6,545 nucleotides of DNA from Candidatus Omnitrophota bacterium (GCA_016867175.1 VGKF01000052.1:1-6545), one strand, 5' to 3'. Counted from the stretch's first letter, positions 1 through 6,545 are shown. The notes: a model not told the origin generated them from the letters alone. A program made the numbers and translations.

Positions 1-3000
1 TTTCGTGTTCCACATCTTCCCCGGAGGCATCGGCAGGAACGATAAGGTAGAGGTTTTTAGTAGCAGGGTCAAAATAATTGGCAGTACCTAATTCCGGAGG
101 GCCGCGGATAAATCTGATCCCCAGGCTCGATAAACACTCCATAGCCTCATCGCTAAGGCCGTATAATCTCTGCAGTTCTTTAGCCTTTAAGACTCCGAAA
201 TTATTTATAATCGCATCTATCCCGCCGAAGGTGCGGATCTCTGCGTTAACCTGTTCTCTGGATTTACCCCGGCTTGAGGCATCAAGAGGTATAATAGGCA
301 GAGAAGAAAGACCCTCCAGCTCTTCCAGTGCTGCGGTGATAATAAGGCCTTCGTTAGAACGCGGCTTGACCGTCTTCAGGAAATGCCTAAACAATGTCTC
401 TGTATCTACTGCGCCTACTGCGCCCACAAAACCCTTCACTAACACCTCTCTGACAACTTCGCGGTTTGCCTCTCTACGCGCATTGATAAAACCGAGCCCT
501 GTTAAAATACCGTAATTTCTTAAATCTGCTATATAAATTAAAAGCAAGCGCATGAATTGGCTAAACTTCATCCGCTCTGCCTGGTCCAAATCTACGAACA
601 AGACGAGATCAAACCTGTAACTATAGATAAAGTTTTCCGGCTTCATATCATTAATGGACCAACCCTTGTCTTCCTTCAAGCTCAAGCTATACCGCTCCTC
701 CCAGGTCAGGAACCAGGCTTTCACCAAGAGCTCCACATTCTTACGGTATACACGCAGCTTATCTTCTTCAGGCAGTTTATCCAGAGTAAAGCCGTGTATA
801 AACTCGCCGAAGGTAACCCCCCAGAATCCCAGGATATCTGCCAATTCTCTCATACGCTGACCAACCTCCGTAGGCGCTTCACGCGCCAGCTGATGCATAT
901 CCCAATATTCGCGTATCTGAAGGGAGATTGTCTGGTCTAATCTATAGAATACACTAAAAAGCCTGACCTCTTCCTTAGCCAGTTGGGCGTTTTCGATATC
1001 ATCCCTATTTATGAACCTGATACCTAAGGCCTGATGGCCACGGTCGGTATCAAAGGAGACGCGGTAGACCATTTTTCTTGTCCCTTTCCCCACAAAATAA
1101 ATCTCGCGGATGCCCCTGATAGTGACGCTCGTTACCCCTATTACCTTAGCCATATAATTTTCGAGTAGTTCACCGTAATGCTCGACAAGCAAGCGTACCA
1201 GTTCCACGATCTCTTTTTCCGGAGCACTATAGGTTACCCTGCGGTAATAATCATCGATCAACCCATGGATCACTTCATCCAGGCAGCTGCCCTGGACAAC
1301 GCTACTTATCCCGGCAATAGTCTCTTCATGCTGCCTAGCTTTTATATGCAAGAGAGGCATTAAAGAGAAATGCCTATCTCTAAACTCTTGGATAGTCCCA
1401 TTGAAGCCGCGGTTTCTTTCTATCTCGTAAGCCCTAACCCATTGCTCTAACTCATAGCCGTCATGTATAATCGCTGAAGCAAGAAGCGCTGGGCTGGCCT
1501 TAATAGCATCGTATAGCCCTTCGGGTATGTAAATGGCCCGCCTGGTAAGCCCGACATGCAGTACCTGAAGGTGATTCTCATCCTCGAAGGAGAGCAGGAA
1601 GGGTATGCTGCTACGGGGTATCACTGCTATGATATTGACATGCCTTCTTATGAATTCAGCTAACTCTGGAAATCCACGCTCGGCAATAATACGCAGGGCC
1701 TCTTCTATATATGCAGACTCAACGCTTCTCCTATCCAGGTATTCCCGGTCATCGCTGAGCTTAACCTGGGGACCCCGGCCATAAATCCAGACCATGCCAG
1801 CCTGTTTAATATCATCATTAACCTCAGGATGAGATATACCTTTGCCCTTAGCGATATTAGTTGTATCTTCAAAGAAGGTCTTAGCTTGATCTGGGCCAAG
1901 GTATGGCCCTTCTACTACTTCAATCATCTTATTATCTTCACCAATAAACTCTACATTATGTCCGGCTAAACTGATAATCTTATCACCTGCCTCTAAGATA
2001 ACCTCGTCTACTCTTTCTTTCTGAGAGTTATAGATGATAACGCGCGCCCTGCCTCTTACAACCATTAAAATCTCGACTTTCGGATGTTCTATAGGATTAT
2101 GTATATGCGGCCTGCCGATCTCTCCCTGCTTAGGAGATTTTGTTCCGATACCTAAGGCAAAACCCGGGTTAGTGATAACAGCGTATTTCTCAAATTCGAT
2201 ATCTCCCCTTAAAACCAAGGCTAATAGTTCACCCTGGGCGCTCTTTACAATCTCGGGGGTCTGTCTATCCCCTATAGTCTTTAGTGGTATCTCTGCGACA
2301 AGATCATTCACTACATCTAAATCAGAGGCCTGAGAGACGATATTTATAACCGCCTGCTCTTCGGTAGTTACGCGTCCGCCCTTTAAGAGAGTGATTAAAT
2401 CTCCTGCCTCTAACACTAACGGGGCATCCGTCTCCGGGAGAATCACTGTGATCCTGCCCTGCTCAACATAGAGCGCATGCTGCAGCGATTCGGAGAGGAG
2501 ATATTCTTGGCCCGGTTCTAAGTCTAATGCCTCAAGCTGAAGAGATAAGCCGTAAGCACTCCTACCGCGCTCACCGGCCCTTACTAATATCGCCTGCGGC
2601 CTATCCTGGTTGTCTCTTATCTCCTCGCCTAAAACACTGCTTCCGATAATCATTGAACCTAACTGACGGCCTCCTGCTTTCTCATATTCCAAGCCGGTAG
2701 TACTGCCGCGCCTGGCCCTGCCTTTTAATAACTCCTCTGTGCTCCCTTCTACATACTGCTGCACATCCACGCTGGTGCCCAACAGAATCGCATCTATTAC
2801 GCCCAGCGCTTGCATGATTTTGGCTATTTCCGATAAGAATAATTCCGGCTGTGCCTCTGGATTACCAACCATAGAAAGCTGAATGATGCGGCCCTCTCTG
2901 TCACGGCCGATAGCAGAGAAGGAGAAGGTATCAATCTTGGGGTCTAAGGCTATCTCCGTGCTATTAGTAGCGGGCTTAGCCTGCCTAACAATATCTGATA

Positions 3001-6000
3001 TATCTTCTCCACCCATAACTAACGGAGGTCCAGCCACGCCGTATCTAATATCAGATATATCCTCTTCTGATTTACCGTCAACTAAATGAATGACGCGGAT
3101 ACCCTCTTGGCCTTTATCTAATATAAAGATATAAAAGATTCCATTCAGCGGCACAAAGACATCCTGCATAATGCCACAAACAGGCTTAGAGATAAGCTGC
3201 CCATTAATTACCAGCAACGTATTTGCCTCCCAGAAATTACCGTGCTGCCCATTCACCGCAAAAACCAAACCAGGCTCTTCTTCTATATAATCTTCAACGC
3301 GCCTGCCGGGGAACGGCCTGTATTCTTTATGCTGGCTCATGGCAAGTGCTTCGGTCTGGGCATTGCGTGAAAAGTCATATGTTACTGCTTCATCCGCAAA
3401 CCAAAGGCCAAGCTCTATTTCTTCAGGGTTAATTTTCACTGCGCGGCCTTGTGCAGACCTGCCTTCGGAAGAGAACTCTACCCTGGCTTCCTCTAGCCCA
3501 GGCTGAACAGTTGCATATCTTCTAATAGATAGTTGCTTTGTTGCTGCTAACTTAATATTCCCTCTCCAAACCTCTCCCGGATTAAGTATTATCGCGCCAG
3601 CCTCTTTAATGCCTCTTTGTCTTAGATTAAAGGCGTCGGTGGCAGAGCTCTGAGGCTCTACGCAGATCACTTCTTTATCGAGAGGCGCGTAGAAGACGAT
3701 GTGCGGGAAAGCTCTATCCTGAGATATGCTTATTAATAATCTTCCGTCTGCGCTGCGCAATAGCGTAGTGGCCAGGCCATCTACAAAATTCAATCCGGTA
3801 AAGACGTCGTCATAAGCCCTATCTGCCAAATCAAAGGCGGTTTCCGTAACATCTTCTAGTTCTCCGGTAGGCAGCTGCTCTACAGCCTGCCAATGCCTGG
3901 AAGCAGGCAGCCTCACCTGCCAGCCTGACCGGGAAGGGGCATTGAACCAGGGATGGAAGGCCAGGCTCATCGGGATATCTTTCTGATCTTTATTCTCTAT
4001 AATTGTCTCGATGCCTAGCTGCCCGCCATTTAAGCTATAGATAACGGTAATCTTTGCCTGGCCAAAATACTTGGCTATTTCAGGATAGTTCCTGGTATCA
4101 AGAGAAGCCCGGATATAAACGCCTGCCTTATTTACGCCTATCCTTTCGATGCTCCATCTTTCATACCTAACCATGCCGTGGTAGATATTGCCTTTACCGT
4201 CATCCTTTGTTCCGGCAACCCCGTTTAAGTCAACCTCTCTTCCGGCACAGCTAAACTTACCGGCCCTAATACGGTTAGCAAAAGGCCACATCACTGGGAT
4301 ACCGCCTGACTTAGTTATATCAGGAGCATAAAGTACATTGGTCATCTTGCCGTCTATCTCTACTTCTAGAGCAACGATGGTATTACCTCTGGTAGGCACA
4401 ACCTCGAATGCGAAGTGGTTTACGGTATCTGCCAGATGGTAAACTATATAACCCTGGCGTTCTAATATCGTGAGTTCATAACCGGTTTCAGCTTTAATCT
4501 TAGCGACTAACCAGGTCTGAAGCAATTTCTCATCCCTGGCTAAGCGTATAGTGGTAGAATTTAAGATTAATCCGTACTTACGCACTAATTCTGCTCGCTG
4601 TGCAATAGTCTTAGCGCTGTAGCGTAACAGGGTTTTCAAAGGAATTCTTTCGCCAAGCAAGTTGCGGACCTCAGGGCTATCTAATACCTTTAGCTTCTCT
4701 TCTTCTCTCTTTTCTACTCCCGTAATCACTTCATATCTGGCATCCAAGTAATCCGTAAGCTTAATGGCATTAGGTATGTTTTTTTCTTCTTTACAATCGT
4801 GAATAACCGCACCCTTACCTTTTACGTAGGCATCAACTTTTATCTTCTTCGTAGCATCTGAAGGATCGTCGGTTTCTACTTTTTCATTATCTAGAATCTC
4901 TTCATCCAACAATACATCGTTTTTCCTTACGCCAGCAAGGGCACGGATACCGGGCAGATAAGTGATGTCTCCCGTAGGAATTTCAGGAGATAACGTACCA
5001 TCTTTGATTTTGATTGACATGGGAATAGGAGTTTGGGTTATCGCCTCAAGTACCGCCTGAATATCAAAACAACCATAAAGCCGATTATAGGGGATGCCTC
5101 CTGTCTTCTTGTTAAGTTCGGCCATCCTCTTATCTGCTTCAACGGTTTTGACAGTTAAGCCTTCAACTAAAAGCATGAGCACTCGCTCCGGATCTCTGGT
5201 TAAGCCTAAGCCGCCTTTTTGGCCGGTTGGGTTCTTCATCATCTCGTAATAAACATTGCAATTTTCATTTTCTTTGAGCTTGAGGAATGCCTCCATCATA
5301 TCTATATCTATAGCCTGCTCAGGATACATAGCAATTAAATCGTTAATTCTCTGGGTCAGGCCGTATTTAACACCGCGGCCTCTAAGGTAATCGAATGCTG
5401 GCACCAGGCTATAATGGCGGTTACCTTCTTTATCAATAGTATAAGGCTGAGTCCAGGCAAGGCTTTCAAAAGCAAAGCCATGACTCCAAGTATCATACAC
5501 AACCCTATCTACAACTAATTTTCCGGACCTTGCTTTTAATACGGGACCGTATCCGCCTTTGACTAAAAGTATGTTTTCTGGATTAAAGCCAAAGAAGTCA
5601 TTCTCAATTAAAACAGCCTCGACATCAGCATCAATATCATCATTGACCTGAATAAGTATCTTAAGTCTAGCCCTAATTATCTCTACCTGGCTCTCCGTAA
5701 GATTGTATGCCTTCCCTAAAGAAGTCACCCCGTCACGCAACGCTTCCATATGGCGCTGGCCCAGGCTTATATATCGCGCGTATGCAGGCACCTGGATTTT
5801 CCTATATTGTTCTATCTTGCTCCTTAATGATTCATCGGTGACCTCATCCAGATTCTGTTTATCTGCCCAATCTTTTAAGGCCTGAGCGATAAACCAAATA
5901 TCCAGATTCCATATGCGGTAGTCTTTATCGGTAAGCTGGGTAATCCCTATTCCTTTTAAGGATTTTTGCATACGATTAGCTGCGCCACCTGCGGCTTTCT

Positions 6001-6545
6001 GAATGAACCATTCACCTTCAAGCAGGCTTTCAATAGCAGCTCTTCTTGAAGCAGCAATATGATCTTCTATCCAGAATACTTTGGCATCTTCAAGCCTAGC
6101 TAAATCGTCTAGGATATTCTGAACGTTAGCGCAACTAGCGATAGTTTCCGGAACAGTATTACTTAGTACCCTTAAATCTTCTTCTCTGTCTTTATATTCC
6201 TGAGAGTCTTTCTTGCCTTCGGCTTCTAATTTCTTAAGTTTTGCTCTTAATTTATTCACCTGAGCAATAAAATCTTCTATAGCGAGTACAGTAGTTTTAC
6301 CTAAGAATACTTCCATTTCTGCTCGAATATTTTCTGGTAAGAATCTATCCCTAAGGTTTAAAACAGATTGAGTAACTATCCTTGCTCTTAGGGCCCCTTC
6401 TATTTCGAAGGCACGCTTGTGAGCTAAATCAAAGGAGTATCCTTTTACATTTATTAGATAGGTTGCAACTGCTCCAAAGATTAAGGTAGGTAATAATTCG
6501 GCTTGATTTTCTTGCAGGAGATCTGGGGCAATCAAGATTGAAGGC
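1..6545 (-). CDS. Giant multidomain protein, internal fragment (both ends outside the window)
   Basis: One minus-strand frame (codons whose lowest coordinate is 2 modulo 3) is open from 6544 to 2, giving 2181 codons without a stop; neither the start nor the stop codon is inside the window. Motifs of several known families lie in this one frame along its whole length, which rules out a chance ORF and argues against frameshifts. In protein order it carries a UDPGP-like nucleotidyltransferase, an aldose 1-epimerase, a phosphodiester-glycosidase-like domain, two cupins, a helical HD..ELE segment, a kinase-like domain and an SDR-like segment. I see no signal peptide (the N-terminus is absent), no convincing membrane helix and no low-complexity linkers. 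The joins are short helical or strand-rich segments. The arrangement resembles giant proteins reported from Candidatus Omnitrophota. The overall function is unknown; a role in sugar-nucleotide or glycan metabolism is inferred from the domain set. No promoter or ribosome-binding site is expected or seen. Confidence 0.93.
2..179 (-). other. C-terminal edge segment ending in EDVEHE
   Basis: Residues about 2123-2181. A helical piece (KELQRLYGLSDEAMECL) is followed by LGIRFIRGPPELGT, a turn NYFDPATKN, a strand LYLIVPAD and then GEDVEHE at the left edge. The order 'strand, short acidic turn, (D/E)xxHE' is the usual lead-in to an HExxH zinc-peptidase helix, but only H2180-E2181 are inside the window, so the family cannot be confirmed. 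The gene continues to the left with no stop codon. Confidence 0.35.
180..356 (-). other. SDR-like (Rossmann) segment, partial
   Basis: Residues about 2064-2122. The stretch ALEELEGLSSLPIIPLDAS, then a helix SREQVNAEIRTFGGIDAII, then NNFGVLKAKE (N2114-N2115-F2116-G2117) resembles the middle of short-chain dehydrogenases: xxLDVtdxxsvxxxvxxxxxxFGGIDilvNNAG. The amino-terminal TGxxxGxG cofactor loop is not seen upstream, where the kinase-like C-lobe ends, and no YxxxK motif is visible before the window edge. It is therefore a fragment of a Rossmann-like unit, a highly diverged one, or a chance likeness. Confidence 0.3.
350..1135 (-). other. Protein-kinase-like / APH-like phosphotransferase domain
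   Basis: Residues about 1804-2065. The small lobe shows a beta-hairpin with a glycine loop, IYFVGKGTRKMVYRV (G1819, G1821), and a third strand ALGIRFI in which R1843 sits where the ATP-binding Lys normally is. A helix AKEEVRLFSVF follows, with E1858/E1859 as candidates for the alphaC Glu. A hinge-like VTFGEFIHGFTLDKL comes next. The large lobe has INDMKPENFIY (D1966, K1968, N1971), a close match to the catalytic loop HxDxKPxN, with the leading His/Gly replaced. Then LFVDLDQA follows 19 residues later, with D1985 (and D1987) as the metal-binding Asp, as in the D-x-D of aminoglycoside phosphotransferases and fructosamine kinases. Helices after it fit a C-lobe. Catalytic and metal residues are present; the missing Lys makes activity uncertain. 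Possible targets include a sugar, a small molecule or a neighbouring domain. Confidence 0.6.
1290..1660 (-). other. Helical segment with HD..ELE motif, possibly a decayed metallopeptidase-like unit
   Basis: Residues about 1629-1752. Two strands (VNIIAVIPR and IPFLLSF) are followed by LHVGLTRRAIYIPEGLYDAI, a helix LLASAIIHDGYELEQW (H1694, D1695, E1698, E1700) and a later helix with KARQHEETI (H1739, E1740). The order strand, 'IYIP', helix, 'H(E/D)xxE(L)E', helix with another H/E recalls gluzincin-like zinc peptidases, in which a helix beginning HE lies after an edge strand. The expected HExxH is not intact: Asp replaces Glu and Glu replaces the second His. I therefore regard this as a resemblance only. 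It could be a non-catalytic relative of a module repeated elsewhere in the same giant protein. Confidence 0.3.
1901..2233 (-). other. Cupin domain 2, metal-binding type
   Basis: Residues about 1438-1548. Cupin motif 1 is present as RPHIHNPIEHPKVEILMVV followed by RG: H1480 and H1482 form the HxH pair, and E1491 followed six residues later by G1498 matches E(x)6G, with a few extra residues in the loop. Motif 2 is AGDKIISLAGHNVEFI, giving the last ligand H1529. A full His-His-Glu-His metal site is therefore available. Such domains are found in sugar-phosphate isomerases, epimerases, dioxygenases and sugar-binding regulators. In this context an isomerase or sugar-binding role is plausible but cannot be chosen from sequence. 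A lead-in segment with FALGIGTKS parallels the N-terminal strand of sugar-related cupins. Confidence 0.78.
2327..2551 (-). other. Cupin-like domain 1, without metal ligands
   Basis: Residues about 1332-1406. The strand and turn pattern is that of a cupin beta-barrel: LEALDLEPGQEYLL, then a strand with HALYVEQGRITVIL (the usual 'hE.lyVleGe..v'), then LVLEAGDLITLLKGG (the usual 'l.aGDl..ip.g..h') and a closing strand VINIVSQ. The HxH pair and the second-motif His are absent or displaced, so it probably binds no metal. A structural or dimer-forming role beside the second cupin would fit known bicupins. Confidence 0.6.
2552..2743 (-). other. Segment between glycosidase-like and first cupin domain
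   Basis: Residues about 1268-1331. A basic, Gly/Arg-rich stretch (ELLKGRARRGSTTG) is followed by two short hydrophobic strands (SMIIGSSVLG and QAILVRAGERG). The basic patch is the nearest thing in the window to an exposed flexible linker and could be protease-sensitive, but no specific cleavage motif is evident. Confidence 0.35.
2744..3325 (-). other. Phosphodiester glycosidase (NAGPA)-like domain with altered active-site loop
   Basis: Residues about 1074-1267. NAGPA-family domains cleave sugar phosphodiesters, as in uncovering of mannose 6-phosphate in animals and exopolysaccharide-related proteins in bacteria. The order of motifs agrees: FAVNGQHGNF (N1098-G1099, F1104), like the family's xxNGGFF; then a strand LLVINGQLIS, like the 'glvixnG' strand; then AIGRDREGRIIQLSMVGN (A1211-I1212-G1213), like RTAIGxxxdGxlxlvxvdG; then a helix LSEIAKIMQALGVIDA, like LxElAxlmxxlGaxdA. 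The last helix runs into ILLGTSVDVQQYVEG, which aligns without gaps to the family's xLDGGGSxxxxxxG loop, except that DGGGS is replaced by GTSVD (residues 1256-1260). The fold assignment is fairly good. Loss of the conserved Asp and glycines suggests loss or change of activity. Confidence 0.58.
2990..3058. repeat. Short repeat encoding EDISDI twice; also an 11-bp inverted repeat
   Basis: The 11-mer atatctgatat at 2991-3001 and its exact reverse complement atatcagatat at 3048-3058 flank a 46-base spacer. In the coding frame the two sites encode two copies of EDISDI about 18 residues apart. Because the motif is nearly self-complementary, the repeated hexapeptide and the inverted repeat are the same observation. 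A hairpin function is possible but not supported; a small tandem peptide duplication or chance is more likely. Confidence 0.5.
3326..3544 (-). other. Inter-domain segment after the epimerase
   Basis: Residues about 1001-1073. A strand-rich beginning (LSIRRYATVQPG) is followed by a charged, mixed segment with FADEAVTYDF and a helix ending near MSQHKEYRPFPG. I recognise no family. It could be an N-terminal extension of the phosphodiester-glycosidase-like domain that follows. Confidence 0.4.
3545..4420 (-). other. Aldose 1-epimerase (galactose mutarotase-like) domain
   Basis: Residues about 709-1000, close to the usual length of a stand-alone mutarotase (about 290-340 residues). The family interconverts alpha and beta anomers of free aldoses, using a Glu general base and a His general acid. 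All hallmark residues are visible in order: N757-R758 in FANRIRAGKF (sugar-binding Arg of the GNRIxxGxF motif); H789-G790 in YHGMVRYERW (HGxxR motif); H864 in LAFHPWFNAP (catalytic His of the NHxYFN/HPYFN motif); D912-D913 in YDDVFTGL (substrate-binding Asp); and E963 in CVEPQS (catalytic Glu of the VEPxT motif). The end is typical too, with LNPGEVWRGNIKL matching the usual PGE.....W/L closing strand. This is the most securely identified domain and it looks catalytically competent. Its natural substrate cannot be read from sequence; YihR-like, GalM-like and glucose-6-phosphate epimerase relatives are alternatives. Confidence 0.9.
4421..4769 (-). other. Helical linker between nucleotidyltransferase-like and epimerase domains
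   Basis: Residues about 593-708. This roughly 350-base stretch is coding but matches no family I recognise. It contains several amphipathic helices rich in Lys, Arg and Glu (for example EKREEEKLKVL and KTIAQRAELVRKYG), then a short strand pair (ELTILERQGYIVYHL) running directly into the first strand of the epimerase. It may be a structured spacer or a divergent C-terminal part of the preceding domain. Confidence 0.5.
4770..6040 (-). other. UDP-sugar pyrophosphorylase / UDPGP-like nucleotidyltransferase domain
   Basis: Residues about 169-592. Enzymes of this fold join a nucleoside triphosphate and a sugar 1-phosphate into a nucleotide sugar plus pyrophosphate. A helix and strand (AIESLLEGEWFIQKAAGG) lead into AGGAANRMQKSLKG (A185-G186-G187, R191, K194), matching the position of the family's AGGxGxRLG nucleotide-binding loop. 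Further on, VNDDIDADVEAVLIENDFFG (N301-D302-D303, F317-F318-G319), followed by NPENI, parallels the family pattern TSDDTHxRTLxLLExNxYFGxxPxxV. A strand with SGKLVV and then WSHGF (H355-G356) sits where the PHGHGD/PDGNGG uridine-binding region is expected. Lysines K437 and K443 in KNPTGQKGG are candidates for the sugar-phosphate contact. The tail (KGKGAVIHDC, about residue 576) resembles one turn of a beta-helix. The first loop lacks the usual Gly-Thr-Arg spacing, so activity and substrate are uncertain. Confidence 0.62.
6041..6544 (-). other. Helical, coiled-coil-prone region at the upstream edge (residues about 1-168)
   Basis: This part of the giant protein reads as mostly alpha-helical. Residues about 90-125 are strongly charged, with a Lys/Glu-rich heptad-like pattern (for example KLRAKLKKLEAEGKK), consistent with a short coiled coil. 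Just before it is a more hydrophobic stretch (LIFGAVATYLI), which is short and flanked by charges, so I do not call it a membrane helix. UDPGP-family enzymes usually carry a helical N-terminal region before the nucleotide-binding motif, so part of this segment may belong to the following domain. No family is recognised with confidence. Confidence 0.5.

Noticed and set aside
78..515. Plus-strand ORF of 145 codons
   Set aside because: It is antisense to the giant minus-strand frame, has a Ser/Pro/Arg-rich composition typical of shadow translation, matches no family I know, and no ribosome-binding site is evident.
557..940. Plus-strand ORF of 127 codons
   Set aside because: It lies opposite the kinase-like domain, whose NDMKPEN and DLD motifs are clearly coding on the minus strand. 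Its protein has no recognisable motif.
1705..1899. Minus-strand ORF of 64 codons
   Set aside because: It is in a different minus-strand frame from the giant ORF and overlaps the segment just after cupin 2, which reads well in the main frame.
2034..2333. Plus-strand ORF of 99 codons
   Set aside because: It is antisense to the two cupin domains, and the cupin metal ligands on the minus strand explain the sequence.
5097..5102. Shine-Dalgarno-like aggagg on the minus strand
   Set aside because: It is in the coding frame (within KKTGGIPY) and no start codon follows at a suitable distance, so it does not mark a new gene.
6470..6520. Membrane helix in LIFGAVATYLI near the upstream edge
   Set aside because: The hydrophobic run is only about 11-14 residues, contains a tyrosine and is followed by charged helix, so it fits a buried helix better.
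1..6545. Split of the window into several genes of an operon
   Set aside because: There is no stop codon between the recognised domains in the frame, and no intergenic gap, start signal or overlap junction is visible.
1..6545. CRISPR array, tRNA or rRNA gene, insertion sequence, terminator
   Set aside because: I saw no regularly spaced repeats, no tRNA-like or rRNA-like conserved blocks, no transposase motifs, and no GC-rich hairpin followed by a T run outside coding sequence.

Overview
The window looks like the interior of one giant gene. On the minus strand, the frame whose first complete codon is 6544-6542 and whose last is 4-2 stays open throughout. That gives 2181 sense codons, with neither the gene's start nor its stop inside the window. 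I checked that recognisable motifs spread over the window (at about 5990, 5594, 4180, 3953, 2105, 647 and 205) all fall in this same frame, so no frameshift is needed. The short plus-strand ORFs and the other minus-strand ORF are antisense or out-of-frame shadows. Residue numbers below count from the right edge of the window (residue 1 = codon 6544-6542), not from the true N-terminus.

Read from N- to C-terminus (right to left), the protein is a chain of domains that are normally separate carbohydrate-related enzymes. (1) A helical, coiled-coil-prone segment (residues about 1-168). (2) A UDP-sugar pyrophosphorylase / UDPGP-like nucleotidyltransferase (about 169-592). (3) A helical linker (about 593-708). 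(4) An apparently complete aldose 1-epimerase (mutarotase) with all expected catalytic residues (about 709-1000). (5) A linker, then a phosphodiester-glycosidase (NAGPA)-like domain whose DGGGS loop is replaced (about 1074-1267). (6) Two cupins, the first without metal ligands and the second with them (about 1332-1406 and 1438-1548). (7) A helical segment with an HD..ELE motif that may be a decayed metallopeptidase-like unit (about 1640-1750). (8) A protein-kinase-like / aminoglycoside-phosphotransferase-like domain with an NDMKPEN loop and a DLD metal motif (about 1804-2065). (9) A segment resembling the middle of a short-chain dehydrogenase (about 2064-2122). (10) A C-terminal stretch that runs off the left edge in EDVEHE, which may be the first half of an HExxH zinc motif.

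A giant ORF with embedded sugar-nucleotide, mutarotase, cupin and kinase-like modules suggests a lineage known for giant genes. Candidatus Omnitrophota (OP3) is my best guess, but this rests on architecture, not on a marker gene. The mix of intact and degenerate catalytic centres suggests either a multienzyme or polyprotein acting on activated sugars or glycans, or a large scaffold built from recruited enzyme folds. I saw no RNA gene, mobile element, CRISPR array, promoter, terminator or intergenic gap in the window.
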